DNA of 64,000 bases from Persicobacter sp. CCB-QB2 (GTDB lineage: Bacteria; Bacteroidota; Bacteroidia; Cytophagales; Cyclobacteriaceae). The notes under the pieces were generated by a model. The model had not been told where the DNA came from. It made no database searches and saw only the letters and a list, made by a program, of their open reading frames with translations. The stretch is from contig NZ_LBGV01000001.1 in NCBI RefSeq assembly GCF_001274635.1, forward strand, positions 186,001 through 250,000, written 5' to 3'. Below are positions 1 to 9,200 of this stretch, one piece after another. Numbering within the stretch: position 1 is the stretch's first letter; each line of letters starts with the position of its first letter. The position numbers and the translations under genes are program-made.

Positions 1-329
1 GCCAGGGGGCGAATACCGCTCTTCCTGTTTTTGGTAAATTCATGCAAAAGCTAAACAAAGAGTCGGCATTCAGGCAGATTACCCATTCGCGTTTTCCATC
101 TTTAACCCACTATGAATTGCAGGCCATGAACTGTGAGGACTGGATTGAGGAGCCGGAGACGAAATCCTTTAATGATGTGCTAAAAGATATTTTCAAATCT
201 GATCCCATTAAAAAACAGGAGCGTATTCAGAAACGAGAGGAGAAGCGTGAGCCGAGGGAACCTAAGGAATTCCGCAAGCATAAACGCAAAAAGAAAAAGA
301 AGAAGTTCTTCGATAAGATATTTGGATAA
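1..329 (+). CDS. Penicillin-binding protein 1A, C-terminal end (partial)
   Basis: The reading frame is open from the left edge, so this is the tail of a longer gene. Its first residues, QGANTALPVFGKFMQK, match the segment that closes the transpeptidase domain of bifunctional class A penicillin-binding proteins, where a conserved ALP-(I/V)-(F/W) stretch precedes the end of the domain. After it comes a roughly 90-residue tail rich in lysine and arginine, with a run of lysines just before the end, as is common for PBP1A proteins of this phylum. The protein would polymerise and cross-link peptidoglycan in the periplasm from an inner-membrane anchor. The ATG at position 42 is internal and should not be taken as the start. 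The catalytic motifs lie outside the window, so the family call rests on this short tail. Confidence 0.75.
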   Translation, partial: QGANTALPVFGKFMQKLNKESAFRQITHSRFPSLTHYELQAMNCEDWIEEPETKSFNDVLKDIFKSDPIKKQERIQKREEKREPREPKEFRKHKRKKKKKKFFDKIFG

Positions 330-339
330 TGGCAAGAAG

Positions 340-367
340 GCGGTGGAATTTATTCTACCGCTTTTTT
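340..367 (+). terminator. Rho-independent terminator of the PBP1A gene
   Basis: A 9-bp stem (GCGGTGGAA pairing with TTCTACCGC, one G-U pair) closes a TTTA loop and is followed by six T. It begins 11 bases after the stop codon. Confidence 0.8.
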
Positions 368-710
368 ATTCATTTAGGGCAAAATAAGGGAAATCTGCCC
401 ACTTTCTAAATAAGGTGATTTTTTAATATTATTTGATTAGTGGCTCATTCCTGCCGTAAATTGAAGCCAAAAAAAAGCCCAACGATATTTCACCGCTGGA
501 CTTCGACTAAATTTTACCCCTAAAAGCTAAAATGACTAACGAAAACGTTAATCTAATTCTAACTCAATAGCAAGACTACTTTAATATCAACCATTATTTT
601 CAATATTCCAATGTATCATCTCGCTTTTTTGGATTTTTTTTTGGCAGGCGCACCTGTTAGTGGGGACAGTGCCTGAAATAGAAAAAAGTCATTCCCATTA
701 AGGTTAAAAA
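368..710. other. Intergenic region without a gene
   Basis: No supportable reading frame. At 469-501 there is a stem (GCCCAACG with CGCTGGAC, G-U pairs when read on the minus strand) next to a run of A. On the minus strand this is a plausible intrinsic terminator with a T tract, and may end transcripts of the reductase gene that stops at 711. A short stretch near 372-405 resembles part of the dispersed 222-bp element, but too weakly to call. Confidence 0.5.
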
Positions 711-1787
711 CTATCCCACTTCTATCACCACTCCTTTGCTTTTTGGGTGACTGACACAGGTTAGAATATATCCGCCTTCCAACTCGTCTTCGGAGAGTCC
801 GTCATCTTCTTCCATGGCCACTTTACCCTCAATGCATTTGCCTCGGCAGGCGGTGCATAATCCGCTTTGACAAGAGAAGGGCATGTCAATATCCTGATCT
901 AATGCAGCCTCCAAAATGGTTTTCTCTGCCGGTACATTGACTTTAAAGGTTTCTCCTTCCAATAGAATCGTCACCTCTTGCTGCACAATTTCTGCGGATT
1001 CTGTTTCGCTTAATCCGCTGCTACCGGAAAATTTTTCATGATGAATCTGTGCTTCCGCAACACCCGCAGCCTGCAGGCTTTCAGCTACCAAATCCATCAT
1101 GGCTTCCGGACCACAGCTATAAACCTGAGTTGCTCCTGTTTTTTGGGGGAGGTTTTGATAGATTTCCTGAATTCGTTCTTTGCTTAATCGGCCTCTTTCT
1201 CCCGTCCATTGGTCAGAAGCCCGCGTTAGGGTATGGATTACTTCGAAATTTTCATATTGAGCCTGAAGCTGTGAAAGCGTTTCCGAAAATATGATGCTTT
1301 CTTCATTGCGATTGGTATATACCAAAGTGACATGACTATCAGCCTCCTGGGCCAATACTGTTTTTAATATGGATAGCAAAGGCGTAATACCACTACCAGC
1401 ACCAAATAATAAAATATTTCGACTTTGGCTCTCCGCTGGCGCTAGTACAAAAATTCCTTCCGGAGGAATGACTTTGATAAAGTCCCCTTCTTTTACCTGA
1501 TCGTTAATATAGTTGGAGATCAATCCTCCTTCCACCCTTTTTATGGTAATGGCGAGGTCTTTATCAGTTACAGGAGAAGAGCATAATGAATATGATCGGG
1601 TTTCGGTTTGCCCATTGAGTTCAAAACTGAGGCTCAAAAATTGGCCAGCCTGATAGGTCCAGTTAGGATTTTCAAACACGAGACTCACCGTATCGGCAGT
1701 CTCTTGAATAATAGCTTTTACTTGTAAACCGCCTTGGGCAGTAGCTGGGGTTTCGGCCTTATTTTTTTTAAAAAAACTGAATGCCAT
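711..1787 (-). CDS. PaaE-like 2Fe-2S/FAD oxidoreductase
   Basis: A 358-residue one-protein electron-transfer chain. An FAD-binding ferredoxin-reductase domain comes first (RSYS at residues 64-67), then an NAD(P)-binding domain (GAGSGITP at 129-136), then a C-terminal plant-type 2Fe-2S ferredoxin domain with C306, C311, C314 and C344 as the expected cluster ligands (C-x4-C-x2-C spacing, distal Cys). This order matches PaaE, the reductase of the phenylacetyl-CoA epoxidase complex, and related hybrid reductases. It would pass electrons from NAD(P)H to an oxygenase or desaturase in the cytoplasm. No paaABC genes are nearby. Stand-alone homologues are frequent in Bacteroidota, so the partner is unknown and I give no symbol. 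It is a single-gene unit, divergent from purB. Confidence 0.85.
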   Translation of the reverse strand: MAFSFFKKNKAETPATAQGGLQVKAIIQETADTVSLVFENPNWTYQAGQFLSLSFELNGQTETRSYSLCSSPVTDKDLAITIKRVEGGLISNYINDQVKEGDFIKVIPPEGIFVLAPAESQSRNILLFGAGSGITPLLSILKTVLAQEADSHVTLVYTNRNEESIIFSETLSQLQAQYENFEVIHTLTRASDQWTGERGRLSKERIQEIYQNLPQKTGATQVYSCGPEAMMDLVAESLQAAGVAEAQIHHEKFSGSSGLSETESAEIVQQEVTILLEGETFKVNVPAEKTILEAALDQDIDMPFSCQSGLCTACRGKCIEGKVAMEEDDGLSEDELEGGYILTCVSHPKSKGVVIEVG

Positions 1788-2037
1788 ATGGGTATTATTT
1801 TAGGTTATTGCTTGTTGATTATACGTTTCCTTGAGGAAACTAAAGTACGGAATAAATTTTTTTAACCGCCCTTTATGCTATAAGTTTAGCTATACTTCCT
1901 ATTGTTTTTATCCATAGCCAAGGAGGTTTGGTTGCTAAAGTTTTCGCATTTGATAAGGTGATTTGAAATTCGTTTTGCGCACGTTCGCTACTTATTTTAC
2001 AAGGGATTGGAAGACGGACCAATACCATGCGGGGTGT

Positions 2038-2247
2038 TTCAACGCAAGATTTATTCCATTACGCTAAAATTCTAAAAGCCCTTATATTTTGGGGCAATTT
2101 GCTGATTTATTAATGGCCCAATTATGAGCAAGCTTGTGCTCTCCTTCTTCATCTGCTTCTCTTTGAAAAATTTGAAATGGAACATTATTCCTTCATTTTC
2201 CCCTCATGAAGTAAAACAGGGATTTAAGCCTGGATAATCCGGTTGTT
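2038..2247 (+). mobile_element. 222-bp MITE-like element, copy 1 (degraded)
   Basis: The right half aligns well with the other copies: GAGCAAGCTTG, CTTCTTCATCTGCTTC, TTATTCCTTCATTTT, then AGGGATTTAAGCCTGGATAATCCGG at the right end, as in the intact copies. The left end is eroded and its boundary is approximate. It lies about 165 bp upstream of purB. The rest of this 624-bp gap (1788-2411) shows only a small inverted repeat (GTTTCC/GGAAAC, near 1827-1842) upstream of the reductase gene. Confidence 0.65.
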
Positions 2248-2411
2248 GGCATTAGCGTGTGCATTCAGATCCTTTTGTCAAAGAATATGGTTTTTGATAA
2301 TAACAAGCCGGTGCTATTTTAATTGCAAATTCTTAAGATCACTTGGGTATTCTCAAAGAACGATGTTATTTTTGATTTTGAAATAATATCTCATTTACGT
2401 TTAATTTTGAT

Positions 2412-3755
2412 ATGGAATTGAATCGTCTTACTGCTGTTTCGCCAGTTGATGGTCGTTACGGGGCACAAACGGAGCCATTGGCGCCATATTTCTCAGAATA
2501 TGGGTTAATTTGCTACCGTGTACGCGTAGAAATCGAATACTTTATTGCTTTATGTGAATATCCATTGCCTCAGCTGGAAGGTGTTGATGCGGGATTGTAT
2601 GAGTCGCTTCGTGATATTTATCGCAACTTCACTGAAGAGGATGCGCAAAGCATTAAGAATATCGAGAAAACGACTAACCACGATGTTAAGGCGGTTGAAT
2701 ACTTTATCAAAGAGAAATTCGACGCTTTGGGCTTGTCCGATCACAAAGAGTTTATCCACTTTGGATTGACTTCTCAGGATGTGAATAACACCTCTGTGCC
2801 TTTGTCTTTAAAAGAGGCAATGGAAGAGCAGGTGTTGCCACTGTTCGAGGAAGTTTGCGCTTTAATGGAAAATAAGTCCAAGGAGTGGGGGAATGTTTCT
2901 ATGTTGGCAAAAACCCATGGTCAGCCGGCTTCTCCAACGCGTTTGGGTAAAGAAATTGAAGTGTTTACCGAGCGTTTGGCCATTCAGAAAGGTCAGTTGC
3001 TGCAGGTTCCTTTCGCTGCTAAATTTGGTGGCGCTACGGGTAACTTCAATGCACACAATGTAGCCTACCCGGCTATCCACTGGAAATCTTTCGGTGATCA
3101 GTTCGTAGCAGAGTATTTGGGCTTGGTTCGTTCTCACCCTACCACTCAGATTGAGCATTACGATAACCTGGCAGCATATTTTGATGCACTGAAGCGTATC
3201 AATACCATTTTGATTGACTTCTCCCGTGATGTTTGGCAGTACGTTTCAATGAATTACTTCAAGCAGAAAATTAAGGAAGGGGAAGTAGGGTCTTCGGCGA
3301 TGCCACATAAAGTAAACCCGATTGATTTCGAAAATGCTGAAGGTAATTTGGGTATCGCCAGTGCGATTTTTGAACACCTTTCCGCTAAATTGCCCATCTC
3401 CCGTTTGCAACGCGATTTGACGGATTCTACCGTATTGAGAAATATTGGGGTTCCTTTAGGCCATTTGGTAATTGCATTGAATTCCCTGAAAAAAGGACTC
3501 AATAAACTGGAATTGAATGAGGCTGCTATTCGTCAGGATTTGGAAGATAACTGGGCGGTAGTTGCTGAGGCGATTCAAACGATTTTACGTCGAGAGGCTT
3601 ATCCGAATCCATATGAGGCGCTGAAAGCTTTGACGCGTACCAATGAGAAAATCACCGGGGAGTCTATTGCTGCCTTCATTGAAGGCCTGGATGTTTCGGA
3701 AGAAATTAAGGCAGAGTTGCGCGTAATTACGCCATGGAATTATACTGGAATCTAA
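2412..3755 (+). CDS. purB: Adenylosuccinate lyase
   Basis: 447 residues, the usual length. It cleaves adenylosuccinate to AMP plus fumarate, and SAICAR to AICAR plus fumarate, in cytoplasmic purine synthesis. The fumarase/aspartase superfamily signature GSSAMPHKVNP is present, with the flexible-loop serines at 294-295. The HGQPASPT segment carries the active-site His169, and FGLTSQDVNNTS is also intact. The long form with a C-terminal all-helical part resembles the E. coli-type enzyme. It is monocistronic, with a strong terminator just after the stop. A MITE copy lies upstream, so the promoter must sit in the last 165 bp before the ATG or within the element. purA, which makes its substrate, lies at 22-23 kb. 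Confidence 0.96.
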   Translation: MELNRLTAVSPVDGRYGAQTEPLAPYFSEYGLICYRVRVEIEYFIALCEYPLPQLEGVDAGLYESLRDIYRNFTEEDAQSIKNIEKTTNHDVKAVEYFIKEKFDALGLSDHKEFIHFGLTSQDVNNTSVPLSLKEAMEEQVLPLFEEVCALMENKSKEWGNVSMLAKTHGQPASPTRLGKEIEVFTERLAIQKGQLLQVPFAAKFGGATGNFNAHNVAYPAIHWKSFGDQFVAEYLGLVRSHPTTQIEHYDNLAAYFDALKRINTILIDFSRDVWQYVSMNYFKQKIKEGEVGSSAMPHKVNPIDFENAEGNLGIASAIFEHLSAKLPISRLQRDLTDSTVLRNIGVPLGHLVIALNSLKKGLNKLELNEAAIRQDLEDNWAVVAEAIQTILRREAYPNPYEALKALTRTNEKITGESIAAFIEGLDVSEEIKAELRVITPWNYTGI

Positions 3756-3774
3756 TTATTAGATTTTTTGCATT

Positions 3775-3808
3775 AAAAAGGCCTTGAGGTGATGCTCAAG
3801 GCCTTTTT
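3775..3808 (+). terminator. Bidirectional terminator after purB
   Basis: AAAAAGGCCTTGAG pairs perfectly with CTCAAGGCCTTTTT around a GTGATG loop. The A and T flanks make it usable from both strands. Confidence 0.9.
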
Positions 3809-3824
3809 CATATCAAATGCCTGC

Positions 3825-4146
3825 TTTCTCCTGATTTGTCTGCTTCCTCGGGAAAATTCGGAATAGGAAAAATTCTTTCATTTTTCCATCAGGCAACTAA
3901 ACAAGGATTTAACCCGAATTATTCACCGCTTATTTTATTTATTAATCATAAGTATTTTATTTTTAGTCTATTACAATCAACTTCTTTGATTTATAATAGC
4001 CCAAATTTGGGCAAGCTTGCTTTCTCCTCATTCATCTGTTTCGTTAGAAAAACTCGAAATAGGAAACTATTCCTTCATTTTTTCCGCCTTACAGCTCAAC
4101 GAGGATTTAAGCATGAATTATCCGGCTTAAGCATGCATAACCCAGT
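3825..4146 (+). mobile_element. Truncated 222-bp element, copy 2, split by copy 3
   Basis: From 3825 to 3912 the sequence matches the right half of the family (CTTTCTCCT, CTGCTTCC, GGAATAGG, TTTCATTTTTCC, AGGATTTAA). It stops at TTAA, where a complete element (3909-4130) begins. After that element's closing TTAA, the bases GCATGCATAACCCAG (4131-4145) resemble the expected terminal GCCTGAATAATCCGG (11 of 15 identical). Copy 3 therefore appears to have jumped into the internal TTAA of copy 2. The left half of copy 2 is missing. Confidence 0.7.
3909..4130 (+). mobile_element. 222-bp MITE-like element, copy 3 (intact, nested)
   Basis: 222 bp including TTAA at both ends. The left end reads TTAACCCGAATTATTCA and the right end, reverse-complemented, TTAAGCCGGATAATTCA, giving terminal inverted repeats of about 13 bp inside the TTAA duplications. 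The interior has an AT-rich left half, a perfect palindrome GCCCAAATTTGGGC at 3999-4012, and a strongly conserved right half. No reading frame is shared between copies, so it is non-coding and non-autonomous. It lies between the convergent purB and pepE genes. Confidence 0.8.
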
Positions 4147-4860
4147 CTATTTTAAAAGGAAGGACAAATCATCCTGATGATTTACTTCCTCTGCTTTTTC
4201 TGCATTGAAGAATACTTTTCCGCTGTATTCACCAAGGTAGGTCGCCTTACCATCGCGAACTTCCACCATGGTGCCTTCCGGTAAGCCCAAAACTTCAATA
4301 TCTGTATTTTTGGTCAGGAACTCCTGTAAACGTTGGGCGCGGCTTTCACCTCCGTGATTTGGAATGCGCTCCTCTGTATAATGCGGGTTAATTTGAAAGT
4401 GGATCAGGTTCAGGGCTTTGAATGAAATTGGCATTGTAATCGGCATATCATTCGTTGTTTTAATGGTCGGGCAAGCCATATTCGATCCGGCGCTCCATCC
4501 GATATAAGGTGTTCCGTTAATCACCTTTTTACGGATGATTTCAACAATGCGCTTATCGTATAATTTAGAAAGTAATTCAAAAGTATTTCCACCGCCAACA
4601 ATAATGGCTTTGGCGCCCTCCACTGCATTAATGGGGTTGGAGAAGCTGTGAATGCCCGTAACCTCAATGCCAAATGGATTCAGCGCTGCCGCTACATTCG
4701 CCGTGTAGTCCTCATAACTAACCGTAACACCAGCATAAGGAATGAAAAGTACTTCCTTAACGTCCCCTAAAAACTGGGCGATATTTTCTTTACAATACCC
4801 TAGATATGCCTCTCCGGGCATGGTAGAGTTGCTGATCAGTAAAAGTTGTAGATTATTCAT
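4147..4860 (-). CDS. pepE: Dipeptidase E (peptidase family S51)
   Basis: 237 residues, close to the 229 of E. coli PepE, a cytoplasmic serine peptidase specific for Asp-X dipeptides. The nucleophile sits in GWSAGSN (Ser123). Asp138 and His160 follow at the same spacing as the S120, D135 and H157 triad of the E. coli enzyme. The N-terminus (LLLISNSTMPG) also matches the family. The stop codon lies 16 bp from the end of the nested MITE pair, so the elements abut the gene without changing it. An upstream CAAATATG (near 4888), one base off the minus-strand -7 consensus, could be its promoter. Confidence 0.92.
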   Translation of the reverse strand: MNNLQLLLISNSTMPGEAYLGYCKENIAQFLGDVKEVLFIPYAGVTVSYEDYTANVAAALNPFGIEVTGIHSFSNPINAVEGAKAIIVGGGNTFELLSKLYDKRIVEIIRKKVINGTPYIGWSAGSNMACPTIKTTNDMPITMPISFKALNLIHFQINPHYTEERIPNHGGESRAQRLQEFLTKNTDIEVLGLPEGTMVEVRDGKATYLGEYSGKVFFNAEKAEEVNHQDDLSFLLK

Positions 4861-5263
4861 TTAGATTTTATTTCCATACGTTCACCGCAAATATGCAAAA
4901 GCCGGAGAATTATCAGCTATGATCTACATTAGTTTTCAAAAAGATCATCTGTGCTTAATCCCGTATTTTTATTGGAAATTTGGTGAAAGATATGGGGGAG
5001 GCCCTTTATGGTTGAAAAATGGACAAAAAAACGCCCGGATTACCAGTCCGGGCCGAAATAATAATATATCAACGTTAATTTTTAGATTGTGCTCATCTTA
5101 AAAGGGGGAAAATGACCTTTACACTCAAATGCCATTTTCCATTACCCCATCAATCACAAGGTTATTTTAGCAAATTCTATACCAAATCAGCCATTTGTTA
5201 TTAATTTTTTAATGATAAAGGTGGAGGTATTTCCGCACACGACTTCATCCGAATTTTGTCTGC

Positions 5264-5485
5264 CTAAACCGGATTATTTCCGCTTTAATCTTTGTTGAAC
5301 TACATGCGCTAAAAATGAAGAAATAATTCCTTTTATCGATTTTTTTCAAAGTAGCAGATGAGTGAGGAGGAAGCAAGCTTTGCCCAATTATGGGTATTTG
5401 AAATTCGGAAATAACAGGATTAATATGTTGGAAATAAAGTATTTAGTTGGGTTTGTTGAATCTGGCGGGGAATAATTTAGGCTTA
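5264..5485 (-). mobile_element. 222-bp MITE-like element, copy 4
   Basis: Reverse orientation. The left boundary CTAA is followed by ACCGGATTATTT, and the right end is GGAATAATTTAGG followed by CTTA, so a 4-bp duplication (CTAA/CTTA, one mismatch) is still visible and the length is exactly 222 bp. The interior keeps AAAAATGAAG, GCAGATGAGTGAGGAGGAAGCAAGC and GCCCAATTATGGG. No gene is disrupted. The rest of the long gap 4861-5867 holds nothing else I can support. Confidence 0.75.
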
Positions 5486-5832
5486 TTTTTAAGCGGAAAT
5501 TTGGAGTGTGATAAGAGCTTGTTTAAAAGCACACTATCTGGCTGAAATTTCGAATTATTGCATGCGATTTTGGATAATTTCCCAACAAAAGTGATGCTGC
5601 CCTTAAAATAATCGGGTATTGTTTCTGCACTAATCAAATTTTCGCATTTAAATACACTCTAAATTTTTACCAGATGATAAGTCGATCAGCCTGCTTTTTG
5701 AAAAGTTGAAATTCATGCTTAGGAGCGGAAAATCGGGCTAATATTTTGCGGCAGATCCAATCTGAAATTAAGGGTAATGATCGTGAGTGGTACCTGAAAG
5801 AGGTTGAGAATTGTGCTAATTTCACGACCAAC

Positions 5833-5857
5833 AAAAAAAGCCTGTAAACAGGCTTTT
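5833..5857 (-). terminator. Terminator downstream of tRNA-Leu
   Basis: Read on the minus strand: AAGCCTG, loop TTTA, CAGGCTT, then a T tract. It begins 11 bases past the tRNA 3' end. Confidence 0.85.
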
Positions 5858-5867
5858 AGGGAGTTAT

Positions 5868-5954
5868 TGGTGCGCACGAGAGGATTCGAACCTCCACGAC
5901 CGTTAGGTCACCACCCCCTCAAGATGGCGTGTCTACCGATTTCACCACGTGCGC
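5868..5954 (-). tRNA. tRNA-Leu (anticodon GAG)
   Basis: An 87-nt class II tRNA on the minus strand. The acceptor stem GCGCACG pairs with CGTGCGC. The D arm is GTGAAATCGGTAGACAC. The anticodon stem CCATC/GGTGG encloses TTGAGGG with anticodon GAG (reads CUC and CUU). The variable arm (TGACCTAACGGTCGT) is long, as expected for leucine. The T arm contains GGTTCGAATCC, and the 3' CCA is encoded after discriminator A. It is a single tRNA with its own terminator. Confidence 0.96.
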
Positions 5955-6085
5955 GCTTATTGAAAGCGAAGCAAATGTAAGGCGTTTTCTTTGAATTGTC
6001 TATGAATTTAGAGAGAAAAAAATAGTGCTAGGGGTAGGCGTTTGATAATGAGGGGCTTTGTGTGGAAAAATTAATTTTCACTCTA

Positions 6086-6114
6086 AATCTTACCTTTCGG
6101 GATAGCGTAAGATT
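6086..6114. repeat. Inverted repeat upstream of the PAS hybrid kinase
   Basis: AATCTTAC and GTAAGATT form a perfect 8-bp inverted repeat with a 13-base spacer, about 115 bp before the kinase start. No T tract follows, so it is not a terminator. It could be an operator or an RNA hairpin. The role is unknown. Confidence 0.4.
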
Positions 6115-6227
6115 GGGATAAATAGGTTTATTTATCTTGTAAGGTTCTGAGGATGAAAGTCCTAGCTATTTGGTGATCGTGCAATAAAAATGACGTATGT
6201 TATATAAAAACCTCTATTTGCCCATAT

Positions 6228-9200
6228 ATGCATATTCATCATTCTAAACTCAAGCGCCTTAACGTAGTATTTGCCTATTTTTTGTTGGTGTTGCTTACCA
6301 GCACTTTATTGGTATTATTTCTTTTTGACCGGAAGTTAGACCAGCAAGGCGCCATTACACATTTGGTGGATCAGCAAATAAAACGTATTCAGGCCATTTC
6401 AATCAGTCCGGATGTTTGGCGGTGGAAAGGGATTCATGATGGCCATTTGGAAATTAAAAGTAAATGTTCGGATTTGACTTATGGCGCTCAATGGGAAACT
6501 ATGCTGTCTAAAGCCAACATGAGTTTTAATTATCTGCAAAAAGAGCGAGAGGCGCACCTCTCCTTTTTACAACATCCCATCGTTAAGAAGGACTTGATTC
6601 AATATGAACGGCAGCTGGAAGCGATGTACGAATTATTGATATTAAAATTCAGAAGGCAAAACTCGCAGTTGATTGACCTGGCTATGGGGCTGGTATTTGC
6701 CATTTCATTATTAGTGTTTTTGGGAATAATATTAATTACGCGACCTCTATTTCGTCATTTGAATACTAAAAACAAAGCGCTGGAGAATGCTTATAAGACT
6801 ACCCGAGAAAAGGAGGTGGAGTTACGAGATGCCATGATGGAGCTTTCAAACACGCAGGAGCACCTTGTGATTCACGAGAACCGTTACCGCACGATTACTG
6901 AAAAAATGAGCAATGTAATTTTGCTACTAAATGAGGATGCCAAGATCATTTATGTCTCTCCTTCTTGCCTTGAACAATTAGGATATGAGGTGGCGGACTT
7001 ATTGCAGGCCGGTTTTTCAACATTAATAACAAGGGATAATCATCAGGATATTGAGCAACATCTGGAAGGAATTTCCGAAGAGGAGATCATTGAAGTGCCA
7101 GTGCAATGGATACGATATGATGAGGTTGAGGTCTGGATGCAAATGAAAATTCAGCGGGTGCAAGGGATGGTGGATGCAAGTTTTTTGATAAGTGCTCAAA
7201 ATATTGAATCGGAAATACGTGCAGAGAATCTGCTAAAAGGTACACAGGATATTGCTCGCCTGGGAGGCTTTGAGATCGATTTTATAAAACAATCGGTGGA
7301 GTGGACCAGCCAAATGAATCAAATTCATGAGTTAGGAGAAGGGTTTGAGATCTCATTTGACAAGCTACCTGCATTATATGGCTTAAACAACCAAAGTGCG
7401 CTGATGACATTTCTGGATTTGGATGAGAATACCGCTTGCTTTCAAAAGGAGTTTCAAATTCCTATAAAGGCAGGTGAGTTTAAATGGGTCAGGGCATTGG
7501 GACATGTGGAGTTTGAAAATCAGAGCATCACCAAATTGGTAGGGACGCTTCAGGATGTGGATGAGCAGGTGAAGGTGGCTAAAATGTTGGAAGATAAATC
7601 GCTGATGGTCGAGCAAATCATGAAAGCATCCCCTAATTTTTTAATGGTGGTGGAAGCTCGAAAACAGGAGGTTATTTATACCAAAGGCTCCGTGAATCGA
7701 GTTTTAAAATTAGAGGGAGAGGAAGCAGACTGGCGAAAGTACCTGCATGCGGAAGACCGGCGGAGCATGGAGGAAATGCTAGCCTCCTCCTCATTGGACT
7801 TGCAAACAACCGATAAGTTGGAAATGGATTTGCGATTAAAAAATGCGGAGCGCAAAAACCATTGGTTTCATTTGACAGTAAGCCCCTTCCGCCGAAATGA
7901 GAAAGAGGAAGTGACGGAGTTGTTATTCACCCTTTTTGATATTCAGTTGAAGAAAGAACGGGATGAAAAACTTAGAAGAAATGTCGTTTCGCTAAAAACT
8001 TTCGTAGGCGAAGCGCCGGCTGCTATTGCTATGCTAGATCAGGATTTGAAGTTTTTGGCGGTAAGTGAGCGCTTTCGGGAAGATTATCGCACCAAAGACC
8101 GGCAATTGGTAGGTCAATCCTACCATACCGTTTTTCCTGATTCTCCCGCTTATATGGAATTTTTATTGAAGCGCGGTTTGAAAGGTATTATTGAGGAAGA
8201 GGAGGAAATGCAGGTTTTTCGTTGTGACGGTAAAGAGGAATGGGCCAGATGGGAAATGCGCCCATGGTTTACCGATGATTATGAAATTGGGGGCATCATA
8301 CTGTTTTCTCATTTTATTACAGAAGACCGAAAACTTCGGGGTGAATTAATTGAAGCCAAGGAAAGAGCAGAGGAGGCTTCCAGAACCAAAGCCCAGTTTC
8401 TTTCTACCATGTCTCATGAAATCAGGACTCCCATGAACGCCGTGGTAGGCCTTTCTCATCTATTAATTGAGGAGAATCCAAGACCCGAGCAATTGGAGTA
8501 CCTGAGCAAATTGAAATTTTCTGCGGAAAGTCTACTTGGCTTGATTAATGATATCCTGGATTTCTCCAAAATTGAATCCGGAAAGCTGGAAATCGAAAGC
8601 ATCACTTTTAATCTTTGGAAAGATGTAAAAGGCGTTTATGATATGCTTTTCTTCAAGGCACAGGAAAAGAAAATTTTATTAAAATATTTCATTGAAGAGG
8701 ATGTGCCCAAAATGGTCATTGGTGACCCGGTTCGGATTCGCCAGATTTTGGTTAATCTGGTGAATAATGCCATTAAGTTTACGCCAGTCGGCATGGTAGA
8801 AATCAAAGTTTCAGCCACCTCGGTGGGCGATAATGCCTGCCAGATAAAGTTTCAGGTCATTGATACCGGTATTGGTATTCCGGAGGATAAGGTGGATGCT
8901 ATTTTCCAAAGCTTTTCACAGGTAAGCGCAGAGACTACCCGGAAATTTGGAGGTACCGGCTTAGGCTTAACCATTACTAAAAAGTTGTGCGAGATGCAGG
9001 GCGGAAGTGTTTCGGTCTCCAGTGAACTGGAGGTAGGTTCAAAGTTTACGGTTCAATTACCTTATCGTCTCCCGGACTCTGTAGAGGAACGGGCAGAGGA
9101 AAAACAAGAAACAACGACCATGGGGGAAGATTTGGAGGGCGTACGTGTGCTTTTAGTAGAGGACAATACGATGAATCAATTTGTAGCGAAAAAGTTCTTA

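Noticed and set aside
372..405. A further fragment of the 222-bp element
   Set aside because: Only one short block (AAAATAAGGGAAAT) matches; no ends or order are recognisable.
3836..4177. A 113-codon frame through the nested MITE pair
   Set aside because: It spans two elements and is not kept in the other copies; it ignores the real element ends and overlaps pepE on the other strand.
6020..6100. Common regulatory site upstream of both hybrid kinases
   Set aside because: AGGGGTAGGC and AAATCTTAC occur upstream of the kinase at 6.2 kb and again near 18.6-18.75 kb, but the second place is downstream of the other kinase gene and spacing differs; probably chance.
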